Counted from the first letter of the stretch, positions 33,000 through 44,608 are shown. The stretch: 64,000 bases of DNA from Immersiella caudata (GCA_030512335.1 JAULSU010000003.1:5022001-5086000); one strand, 5' to 3'. Notes: generated by a model not told the origin, from the sequence alone. Translations and numbers: made by a program.

Positions 33000-35605
33000 A
33001 CGGGGCGGCTTGGCAATTGGATGCGCCAGGTCTGTTTTTTCTGGTCTATTTTGGCCTTTGCCAACGGGTCCACGATCTCGGAAACTGCGCAACGGCTTCG
33101 GTGTGTTGCGGAACGCGGGGCAACAGCGGAAGATTGATGAAGGGGCAATCTGGAAGAAATCCCACTCGGGTGAAGCTGCTCTGGGCGCTTCGGCTGACAA
33201 TCTACCCACCACGCAGCCGGCTTTCTAGAACTCCCAACCAGACTGGTCAAGCCCGCTCCGGATCACCGAACCTGGGCCAGCTCTGCCATATCGGCACGGC
33301 TCTCTTGCCGGCAACCCCACGCATAGGCGGCATATATCGCAGATTGTATAGCAAAACGATGACGCGGCGTCCTCTGCATACCTCATCTGACAAACATTCT
33401 CGGTGGTGTCTAGCGAGGTGATGCCATCGTGGGTTCACATGGCGGGTTCCGAGCGAGGGTCCATCCCTGCTGGTGCGCATCAGCCCGCCGTCAAAGGGGG
33501 CAAGCGAGCTACGGAACGTGTTGACGTGCCATCAGAAAAACCCCCGAGACTTGGCCCTTCTCCGCTGGGATGCTACCGAGATACGCGATGTGCTCAAGCA
33601 CCACCCCTATCTTCACGGAAACGGACTATGGCGACGTGAAACATGAAGGCATCGCGTGTGCGGCTACTTCACCAAGACGCAATATAACCAGATGGGTGGA
33701 ATCCAGGGAAACCAGGAGGCTGGAACTTTTGGGGATTCGCCTGGGTACGGAAACTCTGGATCGCATTGATGCGCTCTCGACGTACCGAGTTACTCTGGAG
33801 GTGCGTTCTCTGCACGCCTTGATGCGGTTCACGGCTGAACACGAGGGTTTGTGCCTTGCTGATGGCCGGTAAAATGCGGCGCCTAATCGGCAAGTGGTTG
33901 TTTACCTGTTTACCCCAACGAATACACACTCGCGGGCATGAGCTACGATCCGCCAAGCATTGATCATGTTAATCATAGCACGACTTTGTTATACGCAGGT
34001 TACGCAAGCGTAGCGGGGACCATAATACCTGGAAGAAGTCTTGTCCCGTGGAGGATCTACTGGCGCTTGCGGTTGTTGTGAGCTCGTCGATAGTAGTGTT
34101 TGGGGGCAGTCAGTCTGCTGGTGTTCACTGACGCCTTGGCAACATGCACGTCGCCCGTTGTCGCCACAATACGCTGAGCGGAGTTTTTCCACTAATATCG
34201 CCTACTTTGACAGCTGCACGTCGGGCGTCAGGTCGCGCGCACGGCACAGAGACACGGCCCCGTCCAACTCAGATTGGGGTTGGTGTGTGTGTGTGCGTAT
34301 AAGCCCGAAGCTCGCCATCGAGCCACCCCCGCTATAGTTCCCCCATATTGCCGCGCAGGGGAAAGTACAGGGAAAGTAGTCATATCGCTGTAGGTCCGAC
34401 CCCGCCCCTGGCACGACTCGCGATCCGGGTACCGGTCGAGCCTCATGCATATTGCAGCGCCAATCATTTCCCCAGACTTTATCTGCCGTTACGTAAAGGG
34501 AATACTCCAGCAACAAGACCCGGCGGCGGTGCGTGCAACACTCGTTAGTGCCTCCCACACCTCGCCTGTCGCCGGTGGCCTGAGTCCCCTGGGGAATTCC
34601 CCTGGGGAATCCCCTGAAAAAAGGTATTTGCCACGCGCTGCCAGATATACTTGGCACGAAGGGACATATGCTTGGCATAAAGAGGGACCCTTCCCCCCCT
34701 TTTTGTGCACATTCCACCACACAGCGCCCGCCTAAAGCATGGAACGGAGGCTGAATATGCCGTCATGACCGGCTGCGCGCAACAATCCCGGAATCGTCCC
34801 CCCCCAAGGTTCTTCGAATGCACACAAAGACCGACTCCCGACCGGGAAGACCGCTGGCTAAGACGTCGATGCCCAGCAAAGCCCAGACGGGACGAAAAGA
34901 GCTTGAGATGAGTCCACGACGCCTTGTTTACGTATGTTACTATACGAGAAACTCTTGGTTCGGCAGTGGAGGAACCGCGGGGATCTCGGCAGCTCACCCC
35001 AGTTTTTTTTTTTCCTTCATGTTTTGCGGCCCTGGGTTCATGTCCAGCCGCAGTCAAGCTTCCCACTGGGACGCTTGCAGACGATAGTGGGCGTCCTAAC
35101 TGTTCTTGGTGTCTTGGACGGCTTGGTGGTTTGCGCCATTGTTAATTGCGGCGCTGTTTCCTTTCTCCGTTCCACGGTGCAACCGACGGGGCTGGCGGTT
35201 TGCTCGTCCGATTCCCAGACGACTTACACGTCATGAGAGACGATTGCAGCAAAAAAAACAACGGGGCAAATCCAACAGGTTTGATGATGCAAATGCCGCC
35301 AGTTGCTAACTAACTTCCGTGGCTCAGTGCGTGACATTCCGATCGGCTGGAACGTTGCATTTCCAAAGGAAAAATCCTCCGATGTCATTCGCTTCGAGGG
35401 GTGCGAAAAGAGTCCGACTGGTTGCGCCATTTGAGTTGTCAACAGGGATGTATTGGTTGACACAAGCGAGCTGCGATGTCAATAAGCCTTTGAATCAACC
35501 TCAGTGCATGGTTGGTGGAAATGAAAGAACGCACATTGTTTTTTTAGACAATGCATTGTGATTATGGTGCAACAAAAGGGTGATGGCTCTTTGAGAGACA
35601 AGCGT
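33000..35605. other. 2.6-kb gene-poor region
   Basis: No gene could be supported; open frames are short and mutually overlapping on both strands. It contains the small palindromic repeat at 34585-34610 and T/A runs near 35006-35015 and 35251-35258. It marks the left border of the accessory block. Confidence 0.4.
34585..34610 (+). repeat. Tandem palindromic 13-mer
   Basis: TCCCCTGGGGAAT occurs twice back to back and a truncated third copy (CCCCTG) follows. Each unit is itself close to a perfect inverted repeat, so the stretch can form a hairpin. Confidence 0.85.
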
Positions 35606-35707
35606 CGATCCACCCAGGGTCGAACCTAGAATCTCCTGATTGCTGACACTAGAGTTGTTTGGCTCTAAGCTTCGTAGTCAGACGCTCTACCATTGAGCCA
35701 GCGGACC
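35606..35707 (-). tRNA. tRNA-Arg(ACG)-like gene with intron and defective T-arm
   Basis: On the minus strand GGTCCGC pairs with GTGGATC (acceptor stem, G-U pairs allowed), GCTC pairs with GAGC (D stem, AATGGTA loop), and TCTGA/TCAGG forms the anticodon stem with loop CTACGA^A, anticodon ACG. About 31 nt between loop positions 37 and 38 form the intron. The T-loop TTCGACC follows CTAGG, but the 3' T-stem strand is one base short and has a mismatch, so only about 71 mature nt remain. It is either a divergent gene or a recent tRNA pseudogene. Confidence 0.72.
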
Positions 35708-37704
35708 GATTATTTGGCAATTTGTTGTAAAGATGGCGCACAAATGCGTCTCATGAGTCGTGTTTGTGGTGATGGAGCTCGGTGGAGACAGGGCAAACCT
35801 GCCTGGTCAGGGATGTGCACATCAGGGGCTGCAACCGAGCTTGCGGATCACACAATCTTTCGTGCTCGTTTTTGATTGCAAAGGGAAAACAACTGATATT
35901 GGCTCCGCGATCATCAGTAAGCTAAGGTCCACAAACGTCATCTTGCCGCTGTGCAAGCAAACGGCAAAGACTCAAGCTGCGTCAGTGGTTCAACTCCACA
36001 ATGCCGATGGGGTCTTGGGCAAACACGTCAGCTCGAATGCTGGGTAGATTGGAAGCATGTTTCACAGAGAAATAGCGTTCTGACTGCCAGCCGCGCCTAT
36101 CAACCGGCACTGGTCCATAAGTATGCCAAGACGCTCTCGGATCTGCGCTGCCGAACTCTTTTGCCGATCTAGATGCATCTCTTGCTGCGGTTTTGATCCA
36201 CTGATCAGCCGCCCACTTTCGGGGTCAGGGCTAGAACCTTTTGAGTTGGTTTTTTTGCTGTCGGGAGTTGTGATTTTTGTTGTTGACAATAGCGTCGAGG
36301 AGCAGGTACTTTGTTCTACCTGGTCTTGGCTTACGCTCCGGGAGGACAAAGAAAATAGCCGCAATGATGCCTTCCCGCCAATCAGGAGATGTGGGATGAG
36401 GAGCCCCTGACTCCTCGCCGGTGTGGGTATGGAAGAAGGACGACCGCGTCACGGGGGGGAAGAAACTCACCTCTTCAACCCCTAACACCCTTCCTGCAGC
36501 GCTCCGTCAGCATCGAAAAGTTTACAAGCCGTCCTGCTTGATATTCTTCCCTTGATGCGCGGCACCGAGAAATAATGGCAATAGAACCTAAGCTTACGAT
36601 ATCATCAACATCCTTTTTGCTGCGACCGCCGATACCCCCCATCCCTGAGAGGAGCACGTCTCCGTTGGTGGTCCTACGAGTGCCCAAAACGGCAAACAAA
36701 TCTGCCCCCTTTTTGTACAATATTGGGCTCGGGGGTCGCATAAGAGGGTAAATGGTGATGGACGGGCGGATGTAGCCTGATACACAGTTCTTATGAGGTA
36801 CCCGATTAAAAAGGTATGTCCTTTGCCTTCGAACTGCCTTGCCGCAGTTGGCGTCAGCATTTGGAGCTACTCGTGAGCCTCTTGTGTCACCTAACTATTT
36901 TGGGCAGTTAAATTAGGCGTTCGGTCTGTTAGTGATCATTCCTTCTTCACCTAGGTAGCCTTTTGTCTTTCTCGACCGTAGACTTCCTACATGGGCTTGC
37001 CAATCCCCTCTTTGAGAGCCTGGGAAAGGGAGGTTCCTCTGGAACTGACGTCATATCCAACGGAGTGCTTCGTCACCCAGGAGTCCGGGGATGGACTCTA
37101 TATAAGTCCGAGGCCGACAGCAAGGGTCCCTGGTGGAGGCCAAGTAATCATGCGTTCTAAGTAGAGCTGGGCAGTTCCTTCTTTACCTTGTAGTAGCATT
37201 CTTTCGAGCTTTTCGCGGGAGAAAAGTTGCAACAACCCAGCCGAGAGGTGTAGCAAGAACACGAAAGCCAAGAGGGGGCATAGACTGAGCCTGCAACGAA
37301 GCGCATCAAAAATCGATTGGTGGCTTTCGTCAGCCAGCCACTCCGTAGTATGTCAAGGGCATCCGCGCAAAAATCATCCCATGATTTGAGAAGCAGCAGA
37401 TTATCAAGGATGCTCTGCCCCTGATCCTTGCTTGAAATAAAAAGGGGCGTTTCCAACAGTGGTTCGATCAATGGAGCCTCCCAGGTTGTCAACGTAATAA
37501 TGTGGCTCAGCTCGTATTGGCCAGAGGTTGCACAAAAAGGGTCCCTCGCCCACTATGCCATCCACCCCAGCTCCTACACCGATCTGAAAATCACCTAAGG
37601 AACGCTTTGCTTGACTGAGCTGGCTACGCAAGAACCCAGCATGATTTGAGACCGGGCGGAATTCTGACGGCGCGGAATCGAGACCGCGCGGATAGCCCAC
37701 TTGA
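35708..37704. other. 2-kb gene-poor, AT-richer region
   Basis: No supported gene. One minus-strand frame (37492..37157) looks mildly protein-like (ILDNLLLLKSWDDFCADAL) but has no flanking gene structure. No transposase or reverse-transcriptase motif was seen. Confidence 0.4.
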
Positions 37705-38079
37705 TTGGCTATTGGCCAAGCAGATTCGGCGCCACCATCCCCCCCCGGCGACTTTGACGCGGCCAAGAACGAGCTCACCCGCTGGTGCAACCAAGGCTCC
37801 AGTATCCCCCCCGGCGGCGTGCTCCACTCGCGTCGGGGCCGGGCCATCGCCTACGGCTGCAGCTCGGGTGGATGGAACCCGTGCAGCTCGCGCGAGTACG
37901 ACGAGTTCATCTCATGGGCCGCTGGGAGGTGTGGCAGCTATCGCCGCGCTTGGGCTGATATGCATTCTTGCAAGAAGCAGTACAGCATTCATCATTAGGG
38001 CGAGGAATTTTGTGGCCATTTTAGGAGTGCTTGAGTTACTCGTATCTCTTCTCGGTGTCATCACTGCTTCTTCTGGGGG
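37705..38079 (+). pseudogene. Relic of a cysteine-rich small secreted protein gene
   Basis: Frame 37705-37998 reads AKNELTRWCNQG, IPPGGVLHSRRGRAIAYGC, NPCSSREYDEFI, AGRCGSY and HSCKKQY before a stop; readable sequence continues in the same frame after the stop (GEEFCGH). The spacing WC - AYxC - C - CG - KKxYG matches a common class of small secreted fungal proteins. The frame opens after an in-frame stop with no ATG or signal peptide, and the usual Trp before KK is Cys here. Taken together it is a truncated, decayed copy. No function is assigned. Confidence 0.5.
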
Positions 38080-39176
38080 TTGTCACAGCTCCCAGTGATT
38101 TAGTTTCTGTTCGAGCTCAGCTTTGCCGCTTTTTCTGTTACAATTTGGGGAGTGAGGTTTGTGTTTGAGATGAGCACCTCATGTACCCGGACACTCTTTT
38201 AGTTTTGCTTTTATCACCCAGGTAGCCCAAAACACACCAATTTTTGCTTTTGGTGCAAGATATCGAATGCCCACATTGATTGTTGGTTGAATAGGTTGTC
38301 AGGAGTGTCAAGCGTTAACCCCTTTTCGAGCTCGCTTCGGCGTTCCGTCACACCCTGCCCTTATACTTTGGGCAGTTTATGCTGCTTCTGGTCAGGCTGG
38401 AGCGTAAGTTATACCTCAACATCATCCGTGAGCTGGAAAAGAGAGGCAAGCCCAAAGCAAGGGTAAGGAGAACAGATGGAATTCTAAGACTGGACTGAGT
38501 TGCTCGACGGGGCGAACTCTAGAAACACAACAAGCAATGTGGCTTCCCGAGCGTCAAGGGCCTTATTAGACCGGCAATATAAGATGGAACAACACACAAA
38601 TCTCACCAAAGCCTCAAGTGATGCGAAGCGAAACCGGAAGTTCAGATCGAATGCTAAATGGAAATTCTGATTGAAGCGTTGTACCTTGAGGCTAGTAGTT
38701 CTAGGGGTGCCGCCACGGTACCAAAGGGAACGGACCGAGTTCCACGGCCGGGTCAAACTCGACGGCCGGGTTGGGTTGCTCGGCGGGCCGACACGCTGGT
38801 AACATGGCGAGCAACACCCCTCCCGGCACGCCTGCTGCCCCACTTCGCCAGCGACGACATGAGATGAAAAGAAAGACACGGGTCTCATCCAAGCCACATA
38901 TGACGAAAAGGAAAACTAGAAGTATGGGTCATAGGATACCGTGACACGAGATGGAATATTAAACGTATCTCCCAGAATCGAAGTGGGGGCATCAAACCCA
39001 GATCTTTCAGATGAGACTGGAGGGCAGGAAGAAAGCTCTGCTTGAGGATTTTTAAATCTGCACAATTAAATAATCACAAAACACTTTGCTCCTTCCTCTT
39101 TCAACACCACCATAAGTTCACATCACCCTCATAACAAACGGAAAGAGCACACTCCAACAGTGGGAAGAAAACAAAT
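38080..39176. other. AT-rich intergenic region
   Basis: About 1.1 kb, visibly AT-richer than the flanks. A minus-strand frame (38897..38484) has no domain. The last 100 bp (CA/CT-rich) serve as leader of the small gene that follows. Confidence 0.4.
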
Positions 39177-39677
39177 ATGACGTAAGTTTAAAACAATATC
39201 TCTTTTACTTATTTAAAGATACTGACAGATCGTTTAGTAATAAATACTTCGATTTCGCCGAGGGTAAGTTGCGACCACCGGTTCCCTAACTGACGCACCC
39301 CTCCTACTGTTGTATCACCGCTCTGCGTCCCTCAAAATCACCGTTTTCAGGTGAAAGCATAAAGAGCTAATCGTAATTATAGCTGACGTTTCTAATTTTT
39401 AGACTATGTCCCCTTCTTGCCCCTCGCGGTGCAGGCGGTTTGGCTGGTGAATGCCAGGGTCGAAGGTGGTTCCGGCTACGGCGATTTGTACGTCGAGGCG
39501 CGTGATGCCGCCAGAGCCATCACCGCAGGACTGGAGCAGCAGTTCTACCTGAGTATCGTCGGTGAACTGGCCAAGAGGGGTAAGTGCAGCATATGCAACA
39601 GAAAAACGACATGGTGAGAAAAGGGCTAACTCCTATAAATTGCAGTGATGCCGTCTGGTTTCCCCCGCCGCAAGTGA
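39177..39677 (+). CDS. Small four-exon protein of unknown family (copy A, apparently intact)
   Basis: Exons 39177..39181, 39229..39263, 39403..39579 and 39646..39677 encode 82 aa. The first exon is just 5 nt (ATGAC). Junctions: GTAAGT/CTGACAG, GTAAGT/TTTTAG, GTAAGT/TTGCAG, each with a plausible branch site. The protein begins MTSFSNKYFDFAED, contains AVWLVNARVEGGSGYG, LYVEARDAARA and EQQFYLSIVGELAKR, and ends in a basic tail (PSGFPRRK). Two related decayed copies lie at 40.3 and 44.1 kb with the same exon phase. I do not recognise the family; there is no signal peptide or TM helix. Conserved GG-x-G and VEARDA blocks suggest a folded core. The end of exon 4 is the least certain part. Confidence 0.6.
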
Positions 39678-40320
39678 GATGGAATCAAGCCAATGTTGAG
39701 AAAATGAGGCGTAGGAGGTCGATAGTTATGAAAATATGACTCAACTTCTATCTCTCAGTCTGCATCTTATTCTCCATCACTTGTCAACGTGACATGTGTG
39801 TTCTTCAACTCACCTTGGACAAAATCTGCCCCAACTACGACTAAAGAGCTGGGCAGCTACGCAGGGGTGTAGCATTCTGTCCCTGACCCACCAGCAGCTC
39901 TGCCTTGATGTTCCACCCCATAGTTCCGTTTCTTATACGATAGATAGCAAGGCACGTAAGCTCCGACTCCCTCGCCCAATCAAGGATGAACACGTCACGT
40001 CTAAAATATAGACTCTTTGTAGGGTTTGACCGTGTCCTCTGCTCGGGCGCATTTAACCCAGGCAACTCGTCAGGGATGATAAGAGGTCATGGCCAGCCTG
40101 AGATGCCGTGGTATCAAGGCAGCCAATACCGGCTCTTCAGAGAGGTCGAAGTTCATGGTCTTTCGAAGTGGAAAAACACTCAAAGGTGTCGTACATCTAG
40201 TCATACTGCAACTGCCATCACCGGGTTTCCCTCCATCACAAGCTCGACATATTTGGGCACTAGCACCTGTCCCTAAAAGAACGTCTCAGCACAGATATAT
40301 ATTTACAGCTCCTGGTACAC
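39678..40320. other. Intergenic region between copies A and B
   Basis: No gene is supported. Short frames only; AT-rich towards 40300. Confidence 0.35.
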
Positions 40321-40640
40321 CACTATCACAACTGAAATACAATGAATATAATTACGCAGACACCGCAAAGACTCAAGCCCCCAGCTAGCCTTCTACTAGA
40401 TCACGTCCCGAGTCTCTTGGCGGAGACACGAGTCTTTTGGCTCGTTGAAAACAGGGCCGCAGCTGGCGCCGGCCACGGCGGGATAGATGCGGAAGCCCGT
40501 GATGCCCCCGGAGAGTCAGGAGGCTCTGGCCACCTCTTTCTTCTCGGTATCATTTACAAAGTTGCTGAACCTTGCGTCGATGCAGTGTTCCCAACCTGGG
40601 TTCATGTACCCGCCTCACTTTCGAGGTTTTGGACGCAAGT
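40321..40640 (+). pseudogene. Decayed paralog of the small family (copy B)
   Basis: Sequence corresponding to copy A exon 2 is visible around 40336-40368 (YNEYNYADT against SNKYFDFAE), and exon 3 from 40400 (DHVPSLL, VFWLVENRAAAGAGHGG, AEARDA, LFLLGIIYKVAE). At the expected exon-2 donor the base after G is C (GCAAAG), the exon-3 donor is gone, and downstream DAVFPTW lacks a clear acceptor. An uninterrupted frame runs from 40342 to 40923 without introns, but its second half has no counterpart in copies A or C. Confidence 0.5.
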
Positions 40641-40852
40641 AGATGAGAGCCTGGGGATGATTAGGAGGATTGCAAGTGATGGAAAAGTGATCATTTCAGA
40701 GGTAAAAAAAAAGCCCCCGAGTCTTGGTCTGCATCTTGTTCTTCATGATCTTTTGCTGTTTATGACATGTCTTCTCTTTGTCAAAGCTTTCCTCAACGCC
40801 AGCTACGGAGGAATCGCATACGCCACATTTCCCATGACAAAAGAAAGCGCCT

Positions 40853-42111
40853 TCAGCCGCATGGTAATACTCGCAGGAAGCGCAACGTTCCCATCGCGAT
40901 GCGGATTTCTCCCCCACGGGTAATAATCAAAACAACATCGACATCCCCCAAGTCTTCCTCGGTGCTGAAGCTCGATCTCTCATTGTCAATAGCATACCTA
41001 TGGCTCCCAACCAGCGTCAGCTTCCGCCCCGTCGCTCGCTCATCCACGTTGAACCAACCGGGTGATGCTTACTCGTCGAGATGGCACCAATCTCGGTGTT
41101 GATAACCCCGTTCTCGTCCTATTTCCCGGGTCTCCACAGCCCGGCACCGATGTAGAAGCCCGTGGTCATGGGACAGTTCCGCTTCAAACAGTTGTTGAAC
41201 GAGGGTTCCGGGGGCACTGAGGCCTGGCCCCGTTCGAACGGGGACCTGTCCTTTGAGACCGGTGAGAGCCTCGAGGACGAGGTCCGCTCGGGTGCCATCG
41301 ATGGCCACGTAGCCGGCGAGGTCTGGTCTGCGGAGATTGTGTGGGTGGTGGGTTGTCGGTTTGGAGTCGGCCCAGATGGCCCAGGCTTTCTCGAGCAGGG
41401 GGACGAGCAAGGCGGGGCGTTCTTGGTTGTTGAGAAGGGATTTGCCAGGGTGCGCGCCAAAGTATTTCCGGCAGCCACCCTTGGACTCGTCTTGGAATGA
41501 ATTGTTGACGAGAGTGGGTAGCTTGTCGTCCCTTTGGAAAGTATCGGCTCGGGACGCGGGATTGCGGGGAGACTGGAACCGGACTTCCAAGAGGTTGCCC
41601 CTGGGTGTGAGGGCCGACTTGAGCTGCTCTTGCCGCCCCGAGATGATTGATCATGGAGATGACCGAGGTAATGAAGCCACAATCACCGATTGGTCCTTGA
41701 ACGGCATCTGCCCGGTCGATTGTGCCGTCTGACTGACCAAGCCGCCAACGGGGACACGTCCGTCGAAGCCTAGGTGGGATTGATACTCGTACTTTCCCAC
41801 GCGGGCAGCCCTCTCTGGGATGGGGGCCAGAGGTGCGTCCTTGAATGTGTTTCTTGGCCGAAGGAGGAACTAGTGCAGCAGCGCGACAGTGGCGATGGCG
41901 GCGACCATGTAAGCAAAACACTTCCAAGTTGGGGTTCCGGCAGTTTTGCGTGCTGACCAGAGGAGACCGACGTGATCGTCATCGGCTTCCTTGACCTGAA
42001 CTTGGCCTCTTGACGCCTACTTGTTAGACATTTGTTGAGTGTTGCCGACCTGCTGGGAGAAGTGCACGTCAACCAGTGCTGAACTCGGAATACAAAGGAT
42101 AGAATCAACAT
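40853..42111 (-). pseudogene. Frameshifted calpain-like cysteine protease gene
   Basis: Minus-strand pieces in different frames follow calpain order. An N-terminal hydrophobic helix (CFAYMVAAIATVALLH, about 41930-41880) is followed by an in-frame stop. Then comes VQGPIGDCGFITSVISMI (41705-41650) with the catalytic Cys context Q-G-x-x-G-D-C. A one-base frame change leads to QEQLKSALTPRGNLLEVRF (about 41630) and on to LLVPLLEKAWAIWADSK (about 41400), the LLEKA(Y/W)A box of calpains. After another frame change, TLVGSHRYAID near 41010 may represent the catalytic His region. Calpain-like domains are Ca2+- or scaffold-regulated thiol proteases. Several shifts and a stop make it non-functional as read. 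Confidence 0.5.
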
Positions 42112-42465
42112 TCAGGTAACTACAGCTACGGTAGGAAATAGTATGTTGTATTTAAATATCACAAAAGTATGGTCACAAGGGAATGGAAACAAGCGCAGTG
42201 GCTGCGTGCATGTTGCCTTGGGTAAGCTTTTCTTGTAGGATTGGGTTAATAGTCAACTGGTCTAGCCAACATTTAGCTTTTTCCAATACTTCAAGTTGTA
42301 ACGTGTGGGGGGTTTGACCTTTAGCTGAAAAGACAGTTTGTAGCTTCATGGTCGCCACGTTGATGATTTTCTCACACTCAGAATCCTCTGCAACTAAATT
42401 GAAGACAGACTTCTTCAAGGCATCTAGCTTGATACAAAGTCTACCCAGGTATTCTCCGTTCAATC

Positions 42466-43384
42466 TTACGTATACGGAGGGGGCAACTCCCCCGGCTTCG
42501 CCTCCACACCCGTATCCCCATCCACAGCACCGCTGACAGTCTTGCACGAGGCATAGTACTCACGAATCAAGGGGACAATCATACCCTCAAACGCAGCCTT
42601 CATCGAATAGCGCACCTTCTTGCACCCAGCATAAGCCAAAAAGAAGTGCTCTGCGCTGCAGCGGGAGAGAGAAAGATGCTGTTTCCTCTTCGTCTCAGCA
42701 ACGGGGCGTAACAGCGATGGAGGGACTGAACACCTACCTGGATATCTGGAACATCACTTTGCAGGATCTGTTCCAACTCTTGATACCGACCCGCAAAGTC
42801 GAACTTGTAAGTGCCGTCGGTATACTGCAGGAACCAAGCACCACCATGTCCAAGGACGACATCCCGGACAGGCTTCTTCAGCCTCTTTTCATTGTCTAGC
42901 GTCGCGGTGAGACTGGCGGGTAGCGGTGTAGTCTTGGACGGTGGGAGGTACACCACGCCGCCTTTTACGACGATGTAAGTGTGCTGGCTGCTTTTGTCGC
43001 TGGAAGGACCACCGATGGAGATGCGCTCCTCCGAGGGATGAGAAGGACCGTCATTCTTGGCAAACAAGATGTTGGTGATGCCGTAGAGGTGGGTGTCTTT
43101 AGCATAGTCTTGTTTCCATTAGCTCTTGATGCTGTGCATCGACGTGTCGATTCGTATTGCCATATCTTACTAAGAGATCTCCATATGGAATTTGTCTCCT
43201 TGTTGAGGTAGACAGCCGCGTACTCGTTCTCGCCTGGGCCAAGTGTAAGGGAATAGGGGGTGCCGAGCCTCGCGCTGACTGTAGTTGCGAAAGCTGGGCA
43301 GGCGCGGTGGGTGATGAGTTTTGTAGAACACCAGAAGACGAATGAATCTTCTGGTCCAAAAGCGAAAATCATCACTGGCGCCAT
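42466..43384 (-). CDS. Conserved-looking three-exon protein of unknown function
   Basis: Exons 43384..43171, 43096..42738 and 42648..42466, 251 aa, starting ATG 43384. Splicing joins SIWRSLN to THLYGITNILFAKND, a smooth continuation that supports the model. The second junction (GTAGGT to an unusual GAG-ending acceptor) gives DIQHFFLAYAGCKKVRYS. Features: GPEDSFVFW near the start, GPGENEYAAVYLNKET, GHGGAWFLQYTDGTYKFDF and a C-terminal Pro-rich end. No signal peptide, TM segment or recognised domain. The first half looks like beta-structure with short Trp/Tyr-rich repeats. A readable frame continues downstream to 42173 (KLDALKKSVFNLVAED), so a fourth exon is possible although no good intron was found. 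Confidence 0.65.
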
Positions 43385-44071
43385 GGTTAAGATTGGGTTG
43401 GATGAAGCTTTTCGTTTCCACGAGCAATTGCATGTTTTAAGCTGTGGGGTGTTTTTGGGGATCGCCGTGACTTGGGGGTGTTCGGTATCCTAATTCGGTG
43501 ACCGAGCCGCGCTGTGAGGTGGTCCGCTGGTGTCAGCACGGACGAAACTTATGGTACGTTTTTTGAAGAAACTGTCTCACCAAACCTCACATCGCACTTT
43601 CTCGACCTCACTTGATGTCCGATTGCGTGGAAAAGAGGCACTTGCAGCAGAATATCTCCATTGATTAAAGGCTTTTTTCCCTTCGGACCCACCCAAGCCC
43701 TTCTGTTCATCCTTCCAACCACTCTCTCTGGGTAAGGTATTGCCGTTGTCATATATATTGTTGGGCAAAGAGAGCGAGTGGGAATTGGAAGGTCGCAGCA
43801 GCTACCCCATAATCTCTCGGTGTCAAGGACTCCCCCAGGGAGCCCCAAGAGGTACCGATTGTCACACGATCAGCCCTACCCACGCAAATCAATTCTCGAC
43901 CCTCTGTTCTGCCGGTGAAGCCTGGCACTTTTCTCGACGTCCTTCTGCTTCCTCTATCTGTCCAGCCTTGTGACTGATGCCCAAATCCAGGCGATACCAA
44001 GCAGACATGGGGCCCCTAAAGTTATCGGGCGGAACTTGAATCCAACCTATTTTCACCCCCTGGAAAGCACA
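43385..44071. other. Intergenic region
   Basis: Shared upstream region of the minus-strand unknown gene and the plus-strand copy C. A near-palindrome around 43828-43845 (ACTCCCCCAGGGAGCCCC) is the only local feature noted. Confidence 0.35.
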
Positions 44072-44351
44072 ATGCCGTGAGTAGAATTATTCATCCAGAC
44101 GTTCAAATCGTATACCTCATCGACAACACGGTAGCGGGAGGCGCTGGTCACGACGGCATGTTTGTGGAGGCTCGGGACGCAACTTTGGCGGCGTCTGATA
44201 CCGCCGAGCAAGAATTTTACCTGGCGATCATGGAAGAGCTCATCTGGCGAGGTAGGCGTTCGCATTGCAAGTCGGATGGAATCAGGAACGCGGCCGACTA
44301 GCGAAATATCTAGTTGTCCAAGCTTCCACCAACGGCGTCTGGATCAAGTGA
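44072..44351 (+). pseudogene. Decayed paralog of the small family (copy C)
   Basis: ATGCC followed by GTGAGT at 44072-44082 mirrors the 5-nt first exon of copy A (ATGAC|GTAAGT). The next exon-like block, 44099-44251, starts just 22 bp downstream, so intron 1, exon 2 and intron 2 appear collapsed by deletion. The block encodes VQIVYLIDNTVAGGAGHDG, VEARDATLA and EQEFYLAIMEEL, and ends at a GTAGGC donor in the same phase as copy A. A possible last exon, 44323-44351, ends NGVWIK. Direct reading from the ATG meets TGA at codon 3, so without other upstream exons it cannot be translated. Confidence 0.5.
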
Positions 44352-44608
44352 GAACGGCGAGAGCATCAGATGGAGAAGTGAATAAGCCGGGACTCACCGT
44401 TCAACTGTGCCATCTCGTGTCTCTGCATCTCATCCCTCTGCAGCAGCCAGAAGATCGCTGCTGCCGACATTCGGAATGAACAAGTTTCACTCTGCTATTG
44501 TTTTGATCCTCTGTCTGCGTGACGGCCATTCAGGCTTGCTTGTGAACATCTACAATCGAGCCCGCGCGGTCACTTGGCGGATGGAGACCGAATGGAACGT
44601 GTTTCCCA

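Noticed and set aside
38930..39010. A second tRNA-like element
   Set aside because: No T-loop TTCRA or paired acceptor stem could be built.
41069..41180. A fourth copy of the small family on the plus strand (string TDVEARGHG near 41140)
   Set aside because: The match is limited to about six residues, lacks the upstream core, and the opposite strand is explained by the calpain-like relic.
33000..44600. A transposon or retroelement explaining the gene-poor block
   Set aside because: No reverse transcriptase, integrase, transposase motif, long terminal repeats or terminal inverted repeats were seen.
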